Shown piece by piece: positions 37,192 to 47,500 of a DNA stretch of 64,000 bases. How positions within the stretch are numbered: the first letter of the stretch is position 1; each line of letters begins with the position of its first letter. The position numbers were made by a program, and so were the translations under genes. The notes under the pieces were generated by a model. It worked only from the letters and a program-made list of their open reading frames with translations. It was not told the DNA's origin and ran no database searches. Source of the stretch: Paludibacter sp. (lineage in GTDB: Bacteria > Bacteroidota > Bacteroidia > Bacteroidales > Paludibacteraceae); assembly GCA_028692715.1 (NCBI GenBank), contig JAQUWU010000011.1, positions 1 through 64,000 on the forward strand, given 5' to 3'.

Positions 37192-37962
37192 ATGAAAATT
37201 TCTCTCATTCAGGATGTAATATTCTGGGCAGACAAAAAAGCTAATTTCAGTAAAACAGAAGAACAACTCTCTCAGCTTTCTGGGAAAACAGATTTGGTTG
37301 TCTTGCCGGAAATGTTTACAACGGGATTTTGTATAGATCAACTCCATTTGGCTGAAACGATGGAGGGCGAAACTATAAAATTGCTGAAAGACTGGGCGAT
37401 GAGATTTAAACTGGCAATTACTGGAAGTTTTATTGCATTAGAAAACGATAAAATATTCAATCGTGCCTTTTTCGTTTTTCCAAACGGAGAAATTAAATCA
37501 GCAGACAAACGACATCTGTTTTCAATGGGCAATGAACAACGTTATTTCTCTCCCGGAGATACGAGACTGATTGTAAATTATAATGGTTTTAAAATTTGTG
37601 TGCTAGTTTGCTACGATCTACGATTTCCCGTTTGGTTAAGAAATGTAAACAATGAATATGATGTTTTGATTTATGTCGCAAATTTTCCCGAAAGAAGAAT
37701 GGCCGACTGGGATATTTTGTTGAAAGCAAGAGCTATTGAGAATCAAAGCTTTGTGTGTGGCGTAAATAGAGTAGGAACTGATGGGTTAGGAATTGATTAT
37801 AACGGACATTCAACCGTACTCGATTTTAAAGCTATTCCATTACTTACTTTTCCTGAAAATAAAAGTTCTGTTCAAACCATCGAAATTTCAACTGAATCTC
37901 TGCAACGATATCGTGAAAAATTTTCTGTTTGGAAAGATGCAGATACATTTAGAATTTTATAA
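37192..37962 (+). CDS. Carbon-nitrogen hydrolase, probable omega-amidase (YafV/Nit2 type)
   Basis: This 256-residue protein belongs to the nitrilase superfamily. The catalytic triad is visible: Glu in LVVLPEMFTTGF near residue 41, Lys in ADKRHLFSMGNE near 105 and Cys in VCVLVCYDLRFPVW-type sequence near 142. The MFTTGF segment after the Glu and the Cys-Tyr-Asp-Leu-Arg-Phe-Pro run are typical of omega-amidases, which hydrolyse alpha-ketoglutaramate and related omega-amides in metabolite repair. Length is normal. It is probably co-transcribed with the acyltransferase. A bidirectional terminator follows. Confidence 0.88.
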   Translation: MKISLIQDVIFWADKKANFSKTEEQLSQLSGKTDLVVLPEMFTTGFCIDQLHLAETMEGETIKLLKDWAMRFKLAITGSFIALENDKIFNRAFFVFPNGEIKSADKRHLFSMGNEQRYFSPGDTRLIVNYNGFKICVLVCYDLRFPVWLRNVNNEYDVLIYVANFPERRMADWDILLKARAIENQSFVCGVNRVGTDGLGIDYNGHSTVLDFKAIPLLTFPENKSSVQTIEISTESLQRYREKFSVWKDADTFRIL

Positions 37963-38054
37963 AAAAATAATTGTCCGTTATATTATCCGTTCTTAATATA
38001 CTATTGGATAACAGGGGCTTTGCTACTAAAACTTCACTTCATTTTATGGATTGA

Positions 38055-38090
38055 ACAAAAAACACATACCGGAGCATGTGTTTTTTGTTT
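38055..38090. terminator. Bidirectional terminator between the nitrilase gene and ssb
   Basis: ACAAAAAACACAT at 38055-38067 pairs with ATGTGTTTTTTGT at 38076-38088 around an 8-nt loop. Both strands show T-rich tails, and the flanking genes converge. Confidence 0.82.
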
Positions 38091-38102
38091 TTGTTTTTAT
38101 AT

Positions 38103-38522
38103 TTAGAACGGAAGGTCATCTTCTGCATGAGGAGGAGCTTGAACATCTTCTGTTGGTGCAGTTACTGTACTTAATGGTTCAGTTGTTTCAGGTTTTTTTC
38201 CTAACATTTGAATTGTGTCAGCATAAATTTCGGTTGTGTATCTTTTAATGCCTTCTTTTTCCCATGAGCGGGTTTGTATTTTGCCTTCCACATACAATTG
38301 CATTCCTTTACGAATATACTTTTCGGCAACTTCGGCCAATCCTCTCCATACAACAATGTTGTGCCATTCTGTACGATCAGGAATTTGAGTCCCGTTTTGT
38401 AGTGTGTAACCTTTTTCTGTAGTTGCAAGTGTAAAATTTGCAACAGCAACGTTTTTCTCTAAGTAGCGAACTTCTGGATCTTTACCTACATTTCCTACCA
38501 AAATTACTTTGTTTACTGACAT
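38103..38522 (-). CDS. ssb: Single-stranded DNA-binding protein
   Basis: This 139-residue OB-fold protein begins MSVNKVILVGNVGKDPEVRY and includes TEWHNIVVWRGLAEVAEKYI near residue 51 and KGMQLYVEGKIQTRSW near 70. The C-terminus is short and acidic and ends DDLPF, the tip through which SSB recruits repair and replication proteins. It binds ssDNA as a tetramer. Many genomes carry more than one ssb; this looks like a full-length housekeeping type. Upstream on the - strand a TTTG, 19 bases, TATTTTTA arrangement may be its promoter. Confidence 0.96.
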   Translation of the reverse strand: MSVNKVILVGNVGKDPEVRYLEKNVAVANFTLATTEKGYTLQNGTQIPDRTEWHNIVVWRGLAEVAEKYIRKGMQLYVEGKIQTRSWEKEGIKRYTTEIYADTIQMLGKKPETTEPLSTVTAPTEDVQAPPHAEDDLPF

Positions 38523-38685
38523 AATTCTTCTGATTTAAGGGTTATTATTGAGTTGTTAATTCCGACGTAAAAATAAAAGAAATATTTTACTTAACAAAAT
38601 ATTTTGGCTAAAAATATTAATTAAATTACATTTCCTTTAAATAAATATGTAAAATAATGTTTGTAAACCCAAATTATATTTGACC

Positions 38686-38991
38686 TTATACGATGTAATC
38701 TACAGCGGCTCTCGATGTTTTCACCTTGCCAATAAATGCTGCTACTTGTTTATGTAGTGGGTGTTCCTGATAAATATCAAGAGCATCAAAACTTTCAAAT
38801 TCAGAATACAATACAATGTCGTAATCCGTTTTCGGAACATTCGGAATGTTTATCCCAACTTCAATTTTCAATATTTCAGGTATGAAATTTTTAAGGTTTT
38901 CTAACTCAGATTTTATTCTCTCAGCAAGTTCGACGTTGGTTTTTCCATCGGCACTTTCTACTAATTTGAAAAATACAATGTGTTTTATCAT
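38686..38991 (-). CDS. Stress-responsive alpha/beta-barrel (Dabb) protein
   Basis: This 101-residue protein begins MIKHIVFFKLVE and has YDIVLYSEFESFDALDIYQEHPLHKQV near residues 57-83, the two hallmarks of the Dabb family (PF07876), a ferredoxin-like fold that dimerises. Functions in this family vary and are mostly unknown in bacteria. It is a small cytosolic protein with no signal peptide. It lies between ssb and a small exported protein, with no clear operon partner. Confidence 0.88.
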   Translation of the reverse strand: MIKHIVFFKLVESADGKTNVELAERIKSELENLKNFIPEILKIEVGINIPNVPKTDYDIVLYSEFESFDALDIYQEHPLHKQVAAFIGKVKTSRAAVDYIV

Positions 38992-39056
38992 ATTGTTTTA
39001 GTAATAAATATTTTTTGATTTAATAAGAGGGACATCTCTCAATTTAGGAATTGAAA

Positions 39057-39446
39057 TTATTTACAAACAACCTTAAAGCTTTTATTGTTAATGCGGAGGA
39101 AATAAATGCCTTTACGTGCAGGAATAAAAAACCGACCCTGTGCTAAATCGCCACTCAGCAGTAGCTGTCCTGTAAGGGCATATAACTTGATTTTATTTGT
39201 TCCACTCACATTACTTATGTAAATGCCTTCGGAAGTTGTAGTGAAAACAACATTCTCGTTTTCTGTTGATTGTGCATTTGAAACAGCTGAACCATCCGGA
39301 TCGTTTTTAATCCAGTTGTTCTGAGAACCTTCAACTTTAATCAGGATATTTTGACCTCCGTTGTGTGAATCTGTTTTGTTTGAATTTTGAGCAAATACAC
39401 CCAACACACACACAATCAATAAAAGTAGTGTAAGTTTTAGTTTCAT
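39057..39446 (-). CDS. Small exported protein with Por-type sorting tail
   Basis: This 129-residue protein has a signal peptide (LTLLLLIVCVLGVFAQ), then about 45 polar residues, then a C-terminal domain with NKIKLYALTGQLLLSGDL and ARKGIYFLRINNKSFKVV. That last part has the pattern of the type IX secretion sorting domain, so the protein is nearly a sorting tail with a short mature region. I recognise no catalytic or binding motif in the mature part. It may be a degenerate cargo or a small surface peptide. It is flanked by gaps of about 280 and 65 bases and seems to be transcribed alone. Confidence 0.75.
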   Translation of the reverse strand: MKLKLTLLLLIVCVLGVFAQNSNKTDSHNGGQNILIKVEGSQNNWIKNDPDGSAVSNAQSTENENVVFTTTSEGIYISNVSGTNKIKLYALTGQLLLSGDLAQGRFFIPARKGIYFLRINNKSFKVVCK

Positions 39447-39725
39447 TTGCTTGTAATTTAATAAGATATGATGTTTGTTGAATTGGTTTATTCCAGTTTC
39501 AAAGTTAATGTATTTATATGGAATATGGAATAGACTGTACTATAATTTAAAATTTATTGAGTTGAAATTTATAAATTTAAGATTCATGTTCCGAGTCATT
39601 GTTGTTTGGTATAAATACGAATAAAAGTTTGCCGGACAATAATGATTCTGAATAAATAATACAATTATTGTTCCAATTATGTTATGCGTTGAAAAATCAC
39701 CAATCAATTGGTTAAATATTTAAAT

Positions 39726-41303
39726 TTATATATCTTTTCCCAATCGTTTTGGATAGTCGGCCGTAAAATGTAAACCGCGACTTTCTTTGCGGGCTATCGC
39801 ATGTTTTATAATAATGTAGGCTATGCTTATCACGTTTCTTAATTCACAAATTTCGCGCGAGACAACCGATTTGTTGAATAAATTCTCGGTCTCCCTGTAC
39901 AAGATTTCCAAGCGACTCATGGCTCTTTTTAACCTTAGATTTGAACGGACAATTCCTACATAAGTACTCATAATTTGCTCTACTTCTCGGAAACTTTGTG
40001 TAATTAATACCATTTCTTCAGGGAGTGAAGTTCCTTCATCATTCCAATCTGGTATCGATTCGTTAAATTCTAATTTATCGATATGTTTTATAGCGTCTTT
40101 TACAGCCGCATCTGCATAAACGATTGCTTCTATTAGGGAATTTGATGCTAATCGATTTGCTCCATGAAGTCCTGTGCAAGAGCATTCGCCAGCTGCATAT
40201 AATCTGTCAATAGAAGATTTTGCATTCATATCAACAACAATACCACCACACAAGTAATGTTGAGTAGGCGAAACTGGAATATAATCTTTTGTTATATCAA
40301 TGCCGTATTCGAGACATTTTTTATAGATGTTCGGAAAATGTAACTTTGTTTCTTCCGGATCTTTATTTGTTACATCTAGATACACAAAATCATGCCCATG
40401 TGTTTTCATCTCATTATCGATAGCTCTGGCAACAATATCACGTGGTGCCAAGGAGCCACGCACATCGTATTTATGCATAAACTCTTTACCTTTCTTTGTG
40501 CGTAAAACGGCGCCATAGCCTCTTATTGCTTCTGTTATCAGAAATGAAGGACGATCGCCCGGGTGATAGAGCGCAGTAGGATGAAACTGAACAAATTCCA
40601 TGTCTTTTACTATTCCACGTGCTCTGTAAACCATAGCAATTCCGTCACCTGTTGCTACATCTGGATTTGTTGTGGTTGAATATACTCCTCCGATTCCTCC
40701 GGTAGCCATTAATGTGACTTTCGACAAAAAAGTATGAATGTTGTTTGTGTGCTGATCCAGTACGTATGCTCCGTAACATTCTACACCTTGTGTATGATGC
40801 GTTACATATTTGCCCAGATGATGTTGAGTCAGTATCTCTATGGCAAAATGATGTTCAAAAATTTCGATATTAGGTTCTTTTTCTAACCTTCGTATTAAAC
40901 CTTGTTGAATTTCGAATCCGGTATTATCTTTATGGTGAAGAATTCTATGATCGGAATGACCACCTTCTCGATGAAGATCAAACTGTCCGTTTTCGTCTTT
41001 ATCAAATTCAATTCCCCATTCTACCAGTTCCTTTATTTGAGATGGTGCTTCTGTTACAACTTTTTTTACAACCTCTTCGTTGCAGTGTCCATCTCCTGCA
41101 ATTAATGTATCCTGAATATGTTTTTCAAAGCTGTCCTGCTCATTGGTTACTGAAGCAATTCCACCTTGTGCATACGAGGTGTTGGATTCTCCCAAGGTTG
41201 TTTTACATAATATAGCTACTTTGCCATATTTCGAAGCTTTAAGTGCAAAACTTATTCCGGCAATACCACTTCCTATTACCAAAAAATCGAATCTACGAGT
41301 CAT
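39726..41303 (-). CDS. nadB: L-aspartate oxidase
   Basis: This 525-residue flavoprotein oxidises L-aspartate to iminoaspartate, the first step of de novo NAD synthesis. It has the FAD dinucleotide site VIGSGIAGISFALKA at residues 9-23, the HREGGHSDHRILHHKDNTG active-site region near 113, VQFHPTALYHPGDRPSFLI near 238, and GGIVVDMNAKSSIDRLYAAGE near 348. Length is as usual for NadB. The partner genes nadA and nadC, which are often adjacent in Bacteroidetes, are not nearby. No clear terminator follows. NadB is more likely than a succinate dehydrogenase flavoprotein given the length and the HREGGHS form. Confidence 0.95.
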   Translation of the reverse strand: MTRRFDFLVIGSGIAGISFALKASKYGKVAILCKTTLGESNTSYAQGGIASVTNEQDSFEKHIQDTLIAGDGHCNEEVVKKVVTEAPSQIKELVEWGIEFDKDENGQFDLHREGGHSDHRILHHKDNTGFEIQQGLIRRLEKEPNIEIFEHHFAIEILTQHHLGKYVTHHTQGVECYGAYVLDQHTNNIHTFLSKVTLMATGGIGGVYSTTTNPDVATGDGIAMVYRARGIVKDMEFVQFHPTALYHPGDRPSFLITEAIRGYGAVLRTKKGKEFMHKYDVRGSLAPRDIVARAIDNEMKTHGHDFVYLDVTNKDPEETKLHFPNIYKKCLEYGIDITKDYIPVSPTQHYLCGGIVVDMNAKSSIDRLYAAGECSCTGLHGANRLASNSLIEAIVYADAAVKDAIKHIDKLEFNESIPDWNDEGTSLPEEMVLITQSFREVEQIMSTYVGIVRSNLRLKRAMSRLEILYRETENLFNKSVVSREICELRNVISIAYIIIKHAIARKESRGLHFTADYPKRLGKDI

Positions 41304-41606
41304 TTTTTTTTAATTTTAATTCAAATAATACCAACTGTACATTTAAAAAGACCCAATCAATTTGAATGTCTACAGTTGTTAATTCCGATGTTTGTCGAGT
41401 ATTTCGAAATTCCGAGTATCGGAACAAACAAATAGAACAATAAGACGAAATTGCCACTGCCTGCCACAGACGGAATCGGAATTGGGCTATATTGTTTGTA
41501 CAATCGGTATAATTTAACCAATACTATTATGATATATAAACAATTTTAAGCTGTAATAAGTTGAAAAAATTTGAGCAGTATTATTAATTACTGCTCTTTA
41601 TTTATG
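41304..41606. other. Intergenic region between nadB and the GNAT-like gene
   Basis: These 303 bases hold no gene I can support. There is an interrupted inverted repeat, TTCCGAT at 41383-41389 and ATCGGAA at 41418-41424, and CGAGTAT occurs twice inside it. The nadB promoter probably lies here but I see no exact consensus. The stretch at 41450-41490 is richer in G and C than its surroundings and may be remnant repeat sequence. Confidence 0.4.
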
Positions 41607-42731
41607 TTAAATATGTTTTATGTATACACGTCTTTTTTTATGATTCACATGTTCAAAACTTCCCCATTGGGAAGACATTTTGGTATTTGTTTCCAGTTCC
41701 GGATTACTTTCTGCAAACTTATAACCGTTTTTTGCACTGTTCGGCATTATATCGGCAAACATGACTGAATTCACCCCTTTATTCTGATAATCAGGATGAA
41801 CAGCCATTAAGTACAAATCAACCACATCGTTTTTGTTTAATGCACTTAGCATATAATACCAACCAAACGGAAAAATTTTCCCTTTTGCCTTTTGCAGTGC
41901 TTTTGTAAAACTTGGCATTGCTATGCCTAAAGCTACTACATCGTCTTTTTCATCCACTACAATGGAAACAGTATCCAAGCGGAAAAAACTGAAATACAAT
42001 TTTATATAGAATGCAATTTGTTTTTTGTTCAGTTTAGTAAAACCATATAAATCTTTGTAACAAAGATTAAGCAAATCAAAAATTTTGGCTGCATAGTTGT
42101 CAACAATCTGTTTTCTTGTTTTGCATTTTACCGATCTTAGGTTATATTTTTGTTTTACTACTTCAGCTATTCGGAAGTACTTTTCTGGAAAAACTTCCGG
42201 TACGGTAATTAGATATTCTTTCCAATCCATATCTTTTACAAATCCATAAGCTTCAATGTGTTCGGGGTAATAAGGATAGTTGTAAATTGTAGCTAAAGTG
42301 CCTAATTTATCGTAACCTTCAATTAATAGTCCTTCGGGGTCAAAATCGGTAAAGCCAAGTGGCCCGTGGATGGAAGTCATGTCTTTTGATTTTGCCCATG
42401 CAATAGCTGCATCAAACAAAGCTTTCGACACTTCCAAATCATCAATAAAATCAAGCCAACCAAATCGTGCATTTTTATCGTTCCAGGTTTCATTGGCAAC
42501 CGGATTAATAATTCCGGCTATTCTGCCAACTATTTTATTGTTTTTATAAGCCAGAAGGTAGGTTGTTTCACAAAAATCAAGAGCCGGATTTTTACCTTTA
42601 CTTAGGTTTAATAAATCGTCCATTAATAAAGGTGGTGCTGCAAATTCGCAATCTTTATAAAGATTTATTCCAAACCATATGAATTTTTTTAAATCTTTTT
42701 TCGAGTTTACTTCACGAATTGTTACCGACAT
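41607..42731 (-). CDS. Conserved GNAT-like acyltransferase-fold protein
   Basis: This 374-residue protein resembles a conserved Bacteroidetes group annotated as GNAT-family. The C-terminal half holds an acetyl-CoA-binding-type strand-loop in VDLYLMAVHPDYQNKGVNSVMF near residues 305-325, and the N-terminal half has a second GNAT-like lobe with KNNKIVGRIAGIINP near 65. GPLGFTDFDPEGLLIEGYD near 132 is a typical group motif. The substrate is unknown; some larger relatives are predicted N-acyltransferases. It is cytosolic with no signal peptide and lies between nadB and cstA on the same strand, about 115 bases from the cstA stop, likely as its own unit. Confidence 0.75.
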   Translation of the reverse strand: MSVTIREVNSKKDLKKFIWFGINLYKDCEFAAPPLLMDDLLNLSKGKNPALDFCETTYLLAYKNNKIVGRIAGIINPVANETWNDKNARFGWLDFIDDLEVSKALFDAAIAWAKSKDMTSIHGPLGFTDFDPEGLLIEGYDKLGTLATIYNYPYYPEHIEAYGFVKDMDWKEYLITVPEVFPEKYFRIAEVVKQKYNLRSVKCKTRKQIVDNYAAKIFDLLNLCYKDLYGFTKLNKKQIAFYIKLYFSFFRLDTVSIVVDEKDDVVALGIAMPSFTKALQKAKGKIFPFGWYYMLSALNKNDVVDLYLMAVHPDYQNKGVNSVMFADIMPNSAKNGYKFAESNPELETNTKMSSQWGSFEHVNHKKRRVYIKHI

Positions 42732-42846
42732 AGTATGTATGTGTTAATTTGACAATTGAAAAAATCGTGTAAAATAACGCAAAATAATTTCAATTCACAA
42801 CTCTTTAGCCTTGTTTTTCAATAAACTGAAGATATGTGATAGATTT

Positions 42847-44283
42847 TCAGGTGTTTAATCCGCCTAATTTTCCGTTAATTTTGAACTGAAAAAGTATGAA
42901 AAGAGTTAAACTTATTGCAATCCCTATTGAATACGATGGGATGGCTGAAAAATGAAAGCCTTCCGGTGCAATAAGTATATATGTTACACTCACAGCTGTC
43001 ATAAATAAAGCAGGAATCAAACTTATCCAGTAAAATTTTTTCTTTTTAGCCAAATAAACTGTTATTGCCCACAAAGTAAAAACTGCTAATGTTTGATTGC
43101 TCCAGGCAAAATATCTCCATAGAACTTCAAATTTCATTTGTAAAATGAGGAATGTAATAACAAAAATGGGGATTGAAATTATCAATCTTTTTTTGATGGG
43201 CTTTTGATCGAAATGAAGAAAATCTGCCGCAATTAATCTGGCTGAACGTAAAGCTGTATCGCCTGAAGTTAAGGGAGCAGCAATTACTCCGAGTAAAGCA
43301 AGCATTCCTCCAAAATGTCCAAGCCATTGTTTTGAAATCAAATCGACAACTACAGCGGGTTTGTTTGCCGTTGGTGCAAGTTCGCTTACAAAATGTTGTA
43401 GTCCTTCAATTGAACCAAAGAAACTTGCAGCAGCTGCCGCCCATATAAGTGCAACAATTCCTTCAGCAACCATACTTCCATAAAAAACTCGTCTACCTAA
43501 ATTTTCATTTTTTATACAACGTGCCATCAAAGGCGATTGAGTGGCATGAAACCCAGAAATGGCTCCACAGGCTATGGATACAAACATCATTGGGAATATT
43601 GGGAGTTTTTTCGGATGCATATTGGCAAATCCATCTGTAAATTCGGGTATGGGTGCTTTATTGATGACCATTGCCACAAGAATTCCAGCAGCCATAAATA
43701 AAAGTGCAAATCCAAAAACAGGATAGATTTTTCCAATCAGTTTATCAATGGGTAAAAGGGTTGCCATTATATAATAAGCAAATACAATGACTATCCACCA
43801 TGTTACGGTTATCGAATCCGGTGTCATATTTGCTAATAAGCTTGCCGGACCCGAAACAAAAACGGCTCCTACTAAAATCATTAATATAAGCGAAAAGCCA
43901 CGCATAAATTGCTTTACAGAATTTCCTAGTTCTTTGCCAACAAGCTCTGGAAGACTTGCTCCATTGCTTCTAATTGACATCATACCGGAGAAATAATCGT
44001 GAACACCTCCCGCGAAAATAGTCCCGAAAACAATCCATATAAAAGCTGCCGGACCAAACATAATGCCCATTATTGCGCCGAAAATGGGCCCTAATCCGGC
44101 AATGTTTAAAAACTGAATCAGAAAGACCCGCCAAGTGGCAAGCGGAACATAATCCACGCCATCAGGATTTGCAATTGCAGGAGTTTTACGATTTTCTTCA
44201 ACTCCGAAAATTTTCTCTGCAATTTTTCCATAAACAAAATAACCTGCAATCAGCAAAAATATTGAACTTATAAAACTTATCAT
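42847..44283 (-). CDS. cstA: Carbon starvation protein CstA family transporter
   Basis: This 478-residue membrane protein has about a dozen hydrophobic segments from residue 1 onward. The CstA signature occurs in QFLNIAGLGPIFGAIMGI near 57 and IFAGGVHDYFSGMMSIRSNG near 89, and in IACGAISGFHATQSPLMARC near 237. The family imports peptides and, in Enterobacteria, pyruvate. This is the shorter form, about 480 residues against about 700 in E. coli, usual for Bacteroidetes. It faces no obvious partner genes. The 250-base upstream region contains small repeat-like sequence at 44325-44385. Confidence 0.93.
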   Translation of the reverse strand: MISFISSIFLLIAGYFVYGKIAEKIFGVEENRKTPAIANPDGVDYVPLATWRVFLIQFLNIAGLGPIFGAIMGIMFGPAAFIWIVFGTIFAGGVHDYFSGMMSIRSNGASLPELVGKELGNSVKQFMRGFSLILMILVGAVFVSGPASLLANMTPDSITVTWWIVIVFAYYIMATLLPIDKLIGKIYPVFGFALLFMAAGILVAMVINKAPIPEFTDGFANMHPKKLPIFPMMFVSIACGAISGFHATQSPLMARCIKNENLGRRVFYGSMVAEGIVALIWAAAAASFFGSIEGLQHFVSELAPTANKPAVVVDLISKQWLGHFGGMLALLGVIAAPLTSGDTALRSARLIAADFLHFDQKPIKKRLIISIPIFVITFLILQMKFEVLWRYFAWSNQTLAVFTLWAITVYLAKKKKFYWISLIPALFMTAVSVTYILIAPEGFHFSAIPSYSIGIAISLTLFILFQFKINGKLGGLNT

Positions 44284-44532
44284 GACCTATTAATTCTTAA
44301 ATTTTATAGATTTTTTTTTGCTACTCAGCCCCCCAACCCTTCCCTCGTTTCTCATGAGGTAAACACCTAAAGGGGAAGTTCTGGAGCGACATTCATCATT
44401 TATGCGCTTTAATTTGGCTGTTTTTTTTGTGAAAATTACATTTTTTTTACTTTCAATTTTCCCTAAAAACGTCAAATGAAGTACTTCTTGAAGTGCTGAG
44501 TAGTCACTTTTTTTTCAATCTACAAATATAAT
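44284..44532. other. Intergenic region with repeat-like C-rich segment
   Basis: The stretch between cstA and the fusion gene contains a C-rich segment (44325-44385) with AGCCCCCCAACCCTTCCC and CACCTAAAGGGGAAG. That pattern recurs in loosely similar form at 59050-59075. GAAGTACTTC at 44477-44486 is a 10-base perfect palindrome. No gene is seen. The cstA promoter must lie here, but I cannot fix it. Confidence 0.4.
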
Positions 44533-47500
44533 CTAATTTTTTAAACTACCGGTTCTTTTTAGAACGCCCCAGATAGCCATTTCGCCTTTAATTGCCTTTA
44601 AATAAGCTTTTAATAATACATAAAATAATAATTGCCTATAAACAAATCGCTGTATAAACAATAACCATGTCATTTGAATACTAAATTTCTGATGGTCGTA
44701 TTTATAGGCAAGTGAAGATATTACACAATCGACAATATAATAAAACAAATAAATCAAACCATATTCCAGTGCCGCATGAGTAAATAAACCTGCAATAAAC
44801 ATGATATCGACTAATGGAGAAAAAAATGGGATTATGAAGTTGAAAATAAGTAGATTAGGTAAAGCCACCCATCCAATATTCGGTTTTCTAAAACTAAAAA
44901 GTAAATCGCGATGCTTCCAAAAACTCTGCATCATCCCAAATGACCAACGAATGCGTTGTTTAATAAACATTTTCAGACTCTCCGGTGCTTCGGTTAGTGC
45001 TAAGGCTTCGTTACAGGTACGAATGGTATAACCACTGCGTAGAAGCCGCAAAGTTAGATCACAGTCTTCAGCCATGGTGTCGGTTGTAAATCCCTGAACC
45101 ATTTCAAGAGCTTCTTTACGGAATGCACCTATAGCTCCTGGTACTACCAAAATAGCATTGATATAATCGAATGCTCTCCGATCGAAATTCTGACTCGTTG
45201 TGTATTCTATCGACTGCCAGTTTGTAATCAGATTCAATTTATTCCCAACTCGTACATTTCCGGCCACAGCTCCCACTTTTTTATCCGTAAAACAAGAGAT
45301 AAGTAAAGAAATAGCATCTACAAGTAATACAGTATCAGCATCGATACAAACCATAATTTCTCCGCTGGAATGTTGAATGCCGTAATTTAAAGCGGCAGCT
45401 TTCCCTCCGTTTGGCTTTGTAAATACGCGGACTTTGTCATTCCCCGCAAAGACAGCACTCACTTTACTAAAAGTGTTATCTGTTGATCCATCATCTACAA
45501 AAATTATTTCCAATTGATTATAATTAGACTTAAGTAGACTTTCTATAGTTTGAACAGCATTTAGTTCTTCATTAAATGCTGGAACTATTACACTTACTTT
45601 TGGGCTAAAGTTGGGAAGTAGTAACCGGGAGTGTCCTTTTTCACGACGATGTTGCAAAATTGCCATCAAAGCTATTGACAACAACCGAAATACAATGAGA
45701 ACAATGGCTACAACAAAAAAACCATGTAAAAAATGTTCCCAAATAAAGGTGATAAAAAAGAAAATATAATCCAGATTTTCAGAAAACTGTAATTGTTGCT
45801 GAACAATAGGCATTACCTCATCGCGGGTTTTTCCCATCAACGATGATACTGTAACAAAGCTGTATCCATGGCTACGATAATAGTCAATAATCTGTGGTAA
45901 AGCTTTTATTGTTTGAGTCCTATTTCCGCCTGCATCATGCAGTAAAATGATATTCCCAGCCTTTTGATGCTCAATAGCCCTAGCAACAATTGAATCAGAA
46001 GGAATATCTTCTTCCCAGTCGTTCGGATCAATAAACGATGTTACGGAAATAAAGTTTTCGTTGTTCGCAACGGCTAATGATCGCATCTGAAATAAATTTT
46101 TCGGTTCGGCATCGGTATTATAAGGTGGTCGGAAAAGGATAGTGGAATGTCCGAGAATACTTTCAAGCAATAGGCGGGTGGAACGAAGTTCAATTCGTTC
46201 GCGGTCGTCAGAAGTAATTTCAAGATTAGGATGAGTAAACGTGTGATTTCCAATTTCATGACCTTCCTTATAAATTCGTTTAATCAACGGGATATTATTT
46301 TCTATATTTATTCCAATGACAAAGAACGTAGCAGGAACATGTTTCTTTTTCAGAATGTCAAGTATTTGAGGGGTATAATCTTCATTAGGTCCATCATCGA
46401 ATGTAATGGCAATTTTTTTTGAAGCATTAGCACCATAACGTTTTAATAAATATGAACTTGGAAGTACTAGGTATTTCTCATTCGTAATGAGTTTGTCGGA
46501 ATCATTTTGCTCAAAAAGGGTTTTCCCAGGAGTCGGTTCGCTCAGAATTTCGAGGACTTCTCCATTTCCATCATAATTTACTGACGAAATAGCATCAATA
46601 TCTTCAATGTTCTTAAGTTTATAGGGTTTCCGTTGTAAGGTATCGAGATTAAGTGAACGGGAATAAAAATCCCAAATACGATAATCTTCTGAACCAAGAT
46701 ACCATAAAGCCACTCCTCCTGCTGCATAATCTTCAGCAGTACGCATTATGTTGAATATTCCCACAGCATCATTGCAATGAGCTTCATGTTCTTTCCCCTC
46801 ATTGTCATAATAATGTAAAGTCAAGTCAGATTGATCAAAATCAAATTGTAATTGACCATCGTGTTCTTTGGCCAGCGAAACGATATTTTGATATGAAATT
46901 TTCTTTCCGGGCATTCCTTTTTGCCAATCAAAACCATAAGCCCCTAAACCAAGAATTATCTTATTGGATGGAATTTCATGCATGGCAATATCCAATGAAT
47001 TTTCGACAAATGAAAGGGATGAAATACTCCCGGGTAAGCCCTCAGGCGAATGTTCGTTATAGGCCATCAGAAATATAAAATCATAATAATCTGCTAACTT
47101 CTTGTACATATCGGGTTGCGTTGAAACCGGCAAATCGATCGTAGTCAGATAACCTTCAGCACTTAAGGTGTTATGTAAATCTTTTGAAAATGCAAGAAGA
47201 TTTGCCTCTGAACCTTTTGGCAGGTTTTCGAAGTCGATATTTATCCCCTTGAATGAAAAATGATCCAGAAAATCCATAATACGACTTATGAGCAAATGGC
47301 GTTTTTGCTTGTCCTGCATTACAATATTTATGCTATCACCATTCCATTGATTCTTATAGTAATTACTTAACATTGGAACGATAGCCAATTTGTTTTTTCG
47401 TAGGAGATTCAATGCATTTACATCTACTTTTTGAATAAAAGCTCCTTTTGCACCCGAAACAAATGACCATTCAGGTAAAACCATATTCAGCTTATTCACA